A stretch of 61,018 nt of DNA from DASYVD01 sp050693035 (GTDB taxonomy: Bacteria > Actinomycetota > UBA4738 > CALAEC01): contig JBOGWB010000067.1 in NCBI GenBank assembly GCA_050693035.1, forward strand, positions 1-61,018, in the 5' to 3' direction. Below the pieces are notes generated by a model, which searched no databases, was not told the DNA's origin, and worked only from the letters and a program-made list of their open reading frames with translations. Of the stretch, positions 56,170 to 61,018 are shown in pieces; positions within the stretch are counted from its first letter, which is position 1, and every line of letters begins with the position of its first letter. The position numbers were made by a program, and so were the translations under genes.

Positions 56170-58629
56170 TCACCGCGCGGATTCTACGAGAACTCCTTCC
56201 GGACCGAACCGGACCGTCACATCGCCTGACTGGTCGGTGCGAAGCACCAGCGCTCCGGAGCGCCGGAGGGCCGACAGGACCCACGACACCGGGTGCCCGT
56301 ACTCGTTCGGACCCACGCTCACCACGGCGACGTCCGCGCTCACCGCGTCGAAGAACTCGACGATCGAGGTGGCCCCGCCCTGATGCGGGACCTTGAGCAC
56401 CGTGGCGGCAACCGGGTCGCCGTCGGCGAGGAGGTCGCGCTGGGCGGGTTCCTCGACGTCTCCGGTGAAGAGGACCGAGGAACCCGGGTCGGAGTGGCCG
56501 GACGGATGGAGCAACAGCACCAGCGAGTTGTCGTTGGGCTGGTCGCTCGAGCAGCCATCGGGTCCGAGAACGTCGATCGCCAGGCTTCCCACCTCGAGCC
56601 GCTCTCCTCCTCGCGGATGGCGGACCGGGATCCCCTCGGCCGCCGCCGACTCGAGCATCCGTCGGTACTGTGGTGCGTCGTGCGGGCAGCCTGGCTCGAT
56701 GAGGAGCGCCGCCGGGAACCGGGCGAAGATCGCGGGGAACCCGCTCACGTGGTCGGCGTGGGCGTGGGAGGCCACCGCCAGGTCGATCCGGCGGATCCCC
56801 AGCCGTGCCAGGTGCCGGGCCACCGCCTGCTCGTCAGGGCCGGAGTCGATCAGCAGCGTCGCACCCTCGGGGGTGCGGACAACCGCGGCGTCGCCCTGGC
56901 CCACGTCGAGGAAGGTGAGGGTGAGGGTGGAAGGCGGACCGGCCCGGCCGCCGGCCGGCCACAGGAAGGCGCCCGCGACGGCCAGCGCGACCAGGCTTCC
57001 CGTGGGCCGCTTCCCGCGACGGAGGCGCCATGCGGCCAGGAGGGCCAGGACCGCCGCCAGCACGGGGAACGCCGGGCCCTCCGAGACGACCTGCGGCAAC
57101 GGCGCCCGAGCCAGGCGGTCGGCCACTCCCTCGAGGTAGCCGAGGGGCACCTCACCCATCGATCCGAGCACCCGGCCGGCCGGGAGCCACAGGTGGGAAG
57201 CCCCCGCCGCGGCCAGCCCTCCCAGCAGCGACGGCGCCACCGCGGGGAACGCCAGCAGGTTCGCCAGCAGCGTCGCCGTGGGAACCACCCCGAAGCGCAG
57301 CAGCAGGAGCGGGGTCACCGCGACCTGGGCCCCCAGGGTCGCCGCCGCGGCCAGGGCCACCGGGCGCGGGAGCCACCCCAGCCGCGCGGCGATGGGGCCC
57401 GCCAGGGCTACGATCCCCGCGGTCGCCGCTACCGATAGCTGGAAGCCGACCGACCGGACCAGCCACGGGTCCACCAGGAGGAGAAGAAGGACCGCTCCGG
57501 CGAGGAGCGGCCCCGAGCTTCGGGGGCGGCCGGCGAACGACCCGGCCAGCGCCAACCCGGCCATGGCGCTGGCTCGAAGCACCGATGGTTCCCACCTGGT
57601 GAGCACGGCGAAGAAGGCCACCCCGGCCACCCCGACCAGGAGGCGGGTGGCCATGGACGCCCGGAGGGCCGCGGCCAGGGCGAGCAGCGGAGCCAGGAAC
57701 ATGGCCACGTTCGAGCCCGACACGGCCAGCAGATGCCCCAGGCCCGAGGCGCGGAAGTCCTCCTCGACCTCGGGATCCATCCCCGAGGTGTCCCCGATCG
57801 ACAGGCCGAGCAGGAGCCCCGCCTCCCGCCGGGCCAACGCCACGCGGGCTCCGTCACGCAACCAGCTTCGGGCCAGGTTGGACAGGCGGAGGACCGGGCT
57901 CGCCGGCCGCCCGGACACATCGATCCGCCCGACCGACACGGTGGCGGCCAGTCCACGATCGCGGAGGTACTCGGCGAACCCTCCCTCGTCCGGCCGGATC
58001 GCCAGCAGCGTTCCGTCCACGTCCACCTGTTCGCCGAGGTTCGCCGGAGGCGCGTCGCCCCGGCCACGCAGCCACAGGCGAGCCGAGAGGTCCGCCTCCA
58101 CCGGGTCGGGCCCGGGCAGAGCCAGCCGTCGCACAGCGACCTCGAGGCTCCATCCTGTTTCGAGGCTGCCGACGTCGGAGGTGGCCGTTCCGCGAAAGAC
58201 CACCCGGCGCCCATCCAGCGCGCCCAGAACGTCGACCGGTGGGGCCCGCACCGCCGCCCACCCGGCGCCCAGGAGCGACACGGCCACCAGGGCGGCCAGC
58301 GCGGACCACCCGGCGGTCGGGGCGGAGTGCGGGAGATCCCGCGGTTCACCGTCTGCCGTGGCCATTCCCGCAGCGCCGAGGATGCGGTCCCGGAAAGAGG
58401 GAGGCGGCCGGGGGTCCCGAGGGACCAGACCCGACGAGCGAAGGAGATCGATCGATCGGTCCCGCCGCCGCTCGGCGCGGAGCGCACCGAATGCCGCCGC
58501 CGCAACGATGAGGAGCCCCGACAAGGCGGCGACGAGCCCATCCCTCCTCGCCAGGCGATCGCCCAGCGAGAGCGATCCGAGGCCGAAGCAGACCGCCGCC
58601 GACGGAAGCACCCACGCCCGCTCGCTCAC
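56170..58629 (-). CDS. comEC: DNA internalization protein ComEC
   Basis: An 819-residue polytopic protein that carries single-stranded DNA across the membrane in natural transformation. The GTG overlaps the comEA stop (GTGA). An N-terminal OB-like region (about 125-235) is followed by the competence domain with LLLGLSIGDTSGMDPEVEED and HLLAVSGSNVAMFLAPLLAL. The C-terminal metallo-beta-lactamase part holds TFLDVGQGDAAVVRTPEGAT, the zinc motif ASHAHADHVSGF, and VLFTGDVEE, consistent with the nuclease proposed to degrade one strand. All expected parts are present. Confidence 0.93.
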   Translation of the reverse strand: MSERAWVLPSAAVCFGLGSLSLGDRLARRDGLVAALSGLLIVAAAAFGALRAERRRDRSIDLLRSSGLVPRDPRPPPSFRDRILGAAGMATADGEPRDLPHSAPTAGWSALAALVAVSLLGAGWAAVRAPPVDVLGALDGRRVVFRGTATSDVGSLETGWSLEVAVRRLALPGPDPVEADLSARLWLRGRGDAPPANLGEQVDVDGTLLAIRPDEGGFAEYLRDRGLAATVSVGRIDVSGRPASPVLRLSNLARSWLRDGARVALARREAGLLLGLSIGDTSGMDPEVEEDFRASGLGHLLAVSGSNVAMFLAPLLALAAALRASMATRLLVGVAGVAFFAVLTRWEPSVLRASAMAGLALAGSFAGRPRSSGPLLAGAVLLLLLVDPWLVRSVGFQLSVAATAGIVALAGPIAARLGWLPRPVALAAAATLGAQVAVTPLLLLRFGVVPTATLLANLLAFPAVAPSLLGGLAAAGASHLWLPAGRVLGSMGEVPLGYLEGVADRLARAPLPQVVSEGPAFPVLAAVLALLAAWRLRRGKRPTGSLVALAVAGAFLWPAGGRAGPPSTLTLTFLDVGQGDAAVVRTPEGATLLIDSGPDEQAVARHLARLGIRRIDLAVASHAHADHVSGFPAIFARFPAALLIEPGCPHDAPQYRRMLESAAAEGIPVRHPRGGERLEVGSLAIDVLGPDGCSSDQPNDNSLVLLLHPSGHSDPGSSVLFTGDVEEPAQRDLLADGDPVAATVLKVPHQGGATSIVEFFDAVSADVAVVSVGPNEYGHPVSWVLSALRRSGALVLRTDQSGDVTVRFGPEGVLVESAR

Positions 58630-59246
58630 ACCGTCACCAGGTCCCTGATATCCGCGAGCCGTACCTCTCCGATGCCGCTGACCTCGAGGAGGTCGTCCAC
58701 CGATGCGAACGGCCCGTTGCGTTCGCGGTGCTCGACGATGGCCGAAGCCAGCACCTCTCCGATCCCCGGCAGCGTCTCGAGCTGTTCCGCGGTGGCGGAG
58801 TTGACGTTGATGAGGGCTTCCGCACCCATCGAGCCTCCGGAAGCCGACGAACCCGAACCTGCCTCTCCACCCGCGGAACGGCGAGGGACCATGACCTGCT
58901 GTCCGTCGACGAGGAGGGCAGCGAGGTTCAGGGCATCCAGATCGGCTTCCCGACGCGGGCCGCCGGCGGCCTGGATGGCGTCGATGACCCGTTCCCCTTG
59001 GGCGAGCTCGTACACGCCGGGTCGGCGAACCCGCCCGGCCACGTGGACCACCACGGGCACGGCACTCGGCGACGGCGCCGGCTCGGGCCGCACCGCCCGG
59101 ACGGTCACGGGCCTCGGCAGGGACCGCACGTACCACAGGACCGCTCCCCCACCCACCAGGACGCCGACCGCCGCGAGCGCCGCGAGCTCCCGCCGGCCCA
59201 GGCCGGCCAGCCACTCACGGAGACCCCCGTTCAGGCTTCGGTCCAC
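58626..59246 (-). CDS. comEA: ComEA-type DNA-binding protein
   Basis: A 206-residue protein from the GTG at 59246, which follows GGGAGGA. One membrane helix (ELAALAAVGVLVGGGAVLWY) and a Pro-rich spacer lead to an SLBB domain (VVVHVAGRVRRPGVYELAQG) and then the helix-hairpin-helix pair INVNSATAEQLETLPGIGEV and DDLLEVSGIGEVRLADIRDL. It captures double-stranded DNA outside the membrane and hands it to ComEC. Confidence 0.93.
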   Translation of the reverse strand: MDRSLNGGLREWLAGLGRRELAALAAVGVLVGGGAVLWYVRSLPRPVTVRAVRPEPAPSPSAVPVVVHVAGRVRRPGVYELAQGERVIDAIQAAGGPRREADLDALNLAALLVDGQQVMVPRRSAGGEAGSGSSASGGSMGAEALINVNSATAEQLETLPGIGEVLASAIVEHRERNGPFASVDDLLEVSGIGEVRLADIRDLVTV

Positions 59247-59346
59247 GCTCCTCCCGCTCGCGGTCGTCGCAGCGCCGGATGTTAGCGAGGCCCACAGACA
59301 CGACCGCCGATATGCTGAGGCGGACCACCGTGAAGGAGCGGAAGCC

Positions 59347-59994
59347 ATGGACATCGTCAACAAGAAGGTCGAGCGGTACATGGAGAGCCTCCTGGCGTCG
59401 CGGGGCGACGAGGTGCTCGAGCAGATGGAGGCGGAAGGACGGGAGCGGGACTTCCCGATCGTCGGTCGCACGGTCGGCGTCACCCTGGAGGTCCTGGCCC
59501 GGGCGATTGAGGCGCGACGGGTGCTGGAGATGGGCTCGGGTTTCGGTTTCTCGGCCTACTGGTTCGCCCGGGCAGTCGGTCCGGGCGGCGAGGTCCACCT
59601 GACGGACGGTGACCCGAAGAACGAAGCGAAGGCTCGCGACTATCTGGAGCGGGCGGGCCTGGCTGACCGCTGCACCTTCCACGTGGGGAACGCGCTCGAC
59701 ATCATCGACGAGCTTCCAGGTGAGTTCGACGTGATCTTCTGCGACATCGACAAGAGCGGCTACCCCAACGCGTGGAAGAAGGCACGCGAGCGGATCCGCC
59801 TCGGCGGGCTGTACCTCTGCGACAACGTCCTGTGGTCGGGACGGGTCGCCGAGGACGGCGGGGTCGACGACCCGCGCCCCGATTGGACCGAAGCCGTCCG
59901 GGAACAGAACCGGGCCATCGCGGAAGACGAACGCTATCTCTCGGTGATCGTCCCTACCCGCGACGGCGTGATGGTGGCGCTTCGCGTGGAGTAG
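59347..59994 (+). CDS. SAM-dependent O-methyltransferase (class I)
   Basis: A 215-residue enzyme with AAGGAG ahead of its ATG. Motifs are RRVLEMGSGFGFSAYWFARA (SAM-binding) and VHLTDGDPKNEAKARDYLER. The metal/catalytic segment is DVIFCDIDKSGYPNAWKKAR, followed by GGLYLCDNVLWSGRV. The pattern matches the cation-dependent catechol or caffeoyl-CoA O-methyltransferase family, for which D-x-D...D-N are the metal ligands. The 3' end overlaps the convergent DUF167 gene by 41 bases. Substrate unknown. Confidence 0.9.
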   Translation: MDIVNKKVERYMESLLASRGDEVLEQMEAEGRERDFPIVGRTVGVTLEVLARAIEARRVLEMGSGFGFSAYWFARAVGPGGEVHLTDGDPKNEAKARDYLERAGLADRCTFHVGNALDIIDELPGEFDVIFCDIDKSGYPNAWKKARERIRLGGLYLCDNVLWSGRVAEDGGVDDPRPDWTEAVREQNRAIAEDERYLSVIVPTRDGVMVALRVE

Positions 59995-60283
59995 CGGCGG
60001 CGGACCGGATCCGGTCCCGCGCCGTCTCGACGTCCAGGCCGCTCACCGCGAACACCTTCGACCGGGATCTCGCGCCGGCGCGGAGCTCAACCGCGGAAGG
60101 CGCGACTCCCAGAACCGACGCGATCGTCCTCCGCGCCTCCTCGTTGGCCTTCCCTTCCACGGGGGCGGCAGCGACTCCAACGACCAGGCCCTGCTCTGTG
60201 AGCGAGAGGCCGGACCGGGAACGCGGCTTGATCCTGGCGCCGACCAGCAGCACGCCTCCCAGCTCACGCAGGTCGAGCGTCAC
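59954..60283 (-). CDS. DUF167 (YggU-like) protein
   Basis: A 109-residue protein from a GTG overlapping the leuS stop (GTGA). The domain includes VGARIKPRSRSGLSLT, then VGVAAAPVEGKANEEARRTI and LGVAPSAVELRAGARSRSKV, the standard DUF167 pattern with its conserved P-x-x-G-x-A-N motif. Function is unknown. The Arg-rich tail (PREAPPSRRRG) lies in the region overlapping the convergent methyltransferase gene. Confidence 0.88.
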   Translation of the reverse strand: MTLDLRELGGVLLVGARIKPRSRSGLSLTEQGLVVGVAAAPVEGKANEEARRTIASVLGVAPSAVELRAGARSRSKVFAVSGLDVETARDRIRSAAATPREAPPSRRRG

Positions 60284-61018
60284 CCCGTCACCAGGTTCAC
60301 CAGACGGGGGGGACGGACCACCACCCTCACCACCTCGCGCTCGGCGAGAGCCCGACGCGCCTTCTCCGACTCACGGGCCAACCGCTCCGCGTCCTCCTCC
60401 GAGATGTCCGGACCCACCTCGATCGTGTCCCGGACCTTCCCGTCCACCTGTACCACCAGCGTGACCGTCTCCTCGCGAGTCAACCCCGGGTCGTATTCGG
60501 GCCACGCGGCGACGTGCACGCTCGCGTCGTGCTCGAGCGCCTCGCGCCACAGTTCCTCGGCCAGGTACGGGGCGAACGGTGCGATCAGAAGGGTCAGCGC
60601 CTCCGCCGCGTCGCGAGCGCCGTGACCGGCGTCGAGCGCCGAGCGCACCTCGTTGGAGAGGACCATCAGCTTCGAGATGGCCACGTTGAACTTGAACCGC
60701 TCGAGGTCCTCGGTCACCGCCTTGATGGTTCGGTGGGTCAGCCTTCGCAGCTCGTCCGGTTCCGTCCCCGGTCCGTCCTCCGCCGCATCGAACACCGCGG
60801 CATGGACCCGACCCAGCCACGCGTTCACCCCGGGCCGGCGGTTCGGGTCGGGGGCGATCAGCTTCCAGTCGATGTCGTCCTCGAAGGGCCCCGCGAACAG
60901 GATGGTCAGCCGCATGGTGTCGGAGCCCCACCGCTCCACCAGGGGCATGGCCTCCACGAGGTTCCCCTTCGATTTGGACATCGAGGCGCCTCCGTAGATC
61001 ACCTGGCCCTGGTTGATG
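60280..61018 (-). CDS. leuS: Leucyl-tRNA synthetase, C-terminal part
   Basis: About 245 residues of the 3' end; the gene continues beyond the right edge. The KMSKS-type motif MSKSKGNLVEAM is near the visible start, followed by the anticodon-binding helical domain (WGSDTMRLTILFAGPFEDDI, LIAPFAPYLAEELWREALEH) and the end typical of LeuRS (VTLVVQVDGKVRDTIEVGPD, REVVRVVVRPPRLVNLV). It charges tRNA-Leu. Its TGA overlaps the DUF167 start. Confidence 0.95.
   Translation of the reverse strand, partial: INQGQVIYGGASMSKSKGNLVEAMPLVERWGSDTMRLTILFAGPFEDDIDWKLIAPDPNRRPGVNAWLGRVHAAVFDAAEDGPGTEPDELRRLTHRTIKAVTEDLERFKFNVAISKLMVLSNEVRSALDAGHGARDAAEALTLLIAPFAPYLAEELWREALEHDASVHVAAWPEYDPGLTREETVTLVVQVDGKVRDTIEVGPDISEEDAERLARESEKARRALAEREVVRVVVRPPRLVNLVTG

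Noticed and set aside
57733..59346. Plus-strand frame fused ahead of the O-methyltransferase
   Set aside because: Mirrors comEC and comEA; the methyltransferase begins at 59347 with its own ribosome-binding site.
1..61018. tRNA, rRNA, riboswitch or insertion-sequence features
   Set aside because: No TPsiC-like arms in cloverleaf context, no rRNA motifs, no transposase genes or terminal repeats were found on reading both strands.

Overview
The window is very GC-rich, densely packed bacterial DNA. It looks like Actinomycetota, probably a deep-branching or uncultured lineage. The reasons are the base composition, frequent GTG/TTG starts, stop/start overlaps of the ATGA/GTGA type at many junctions, an actinobacterial-style order (lepA-hemW-hrcA-dnaJ-rsmE ... 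phoH-ybeY-CNNM-cdd-era), an F420-type luciferase-like oxidoreductase, an alpha2-type glycyl-tRNA synthetase, and a regulator that fuses BTAD, Ser/Thr kinase, NTPase and WD40 domains. No rRNA, tRNA, CRISPR array or complete insertion sequence was recognised. No gene-free stretch clearly exceeds 300 bases; the longest (15133-15440) holds a decayed VOC-family remnant.

Region by region. 1-3605 (minus): a macromolecular-synthesis cluster dgt-dnaG-sigA, with sigA running off the left edge. 3698-7098 (minus): an exported-protein run (RTX-like protein, M15 peptidase, propeller-like protein, lipoprotein, YdcF-like protein). 7240-10059: pyruvate phosphate dikinase. 10128-11077 (plus): a RES/Xre toxin-antitoxin pair with a promoter-embedded operator candidate. 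11081-15440: two membrane/secreted proteins, two VOC proteins, a membrane protein with a CRP-like site upstream, and the VOC remnant. 15441-20468: one 1675-residue signalling protein. 20639-23049: two secreted proteins and a membrane adenylate cyclase. 23193-25604: a drug-type ABC exporter divergent from its likely MarR repressor. 25764-26907: a lower-GC accessory patch with a BrnT/BrnA-like pair divergent from a DUF6941-like gene. 27022-35576: glyS, small-molecule enzymes, a membrane-anchored Nudix protein, uppS and recO.

35579-41869 (minus) is the highlight: a bacterial microcompartment operon transcribed gntR-rpiB-deoC-BMC-T-BMC-H-BMC-P-aldehyde dehydrogenase-BMC-T-BMC-P-BMC-P. The cargo (deoxyribose-phosphate aldolase, RpiB-like isomerase, CoA-acylating aldehyde dehydrogenase) matches the sugar-phosphate-utilising (SPU) class of microcompartment known mainly from genome surveys. 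All three enzymes carry N-terminal helical extensions that look like encapsulation peptides. The RpiB lacks the usual catalytic cysteine, and the aldolase has a four-cysteine insert. A promoter and a 14-bp palindrome lie in front of gntR, and a strong hairpin follows the BMC-H gene.

42001-61018 is mostly housekeeping: cupredoxin lipoprotein, era, cdd, CNNM/CBS protein, ybeY, phoH, HIT protein, two paralogous M23-like secreted proteins (one with an RTX tail), rsmE, dnaJ, hrcA with a CIRCE element, hemW, lepA, rpsT (apparently leaderless), holA, comEC, comEA, an O-methyltransferase, a DUF167 protein and the 3' part of leuS.
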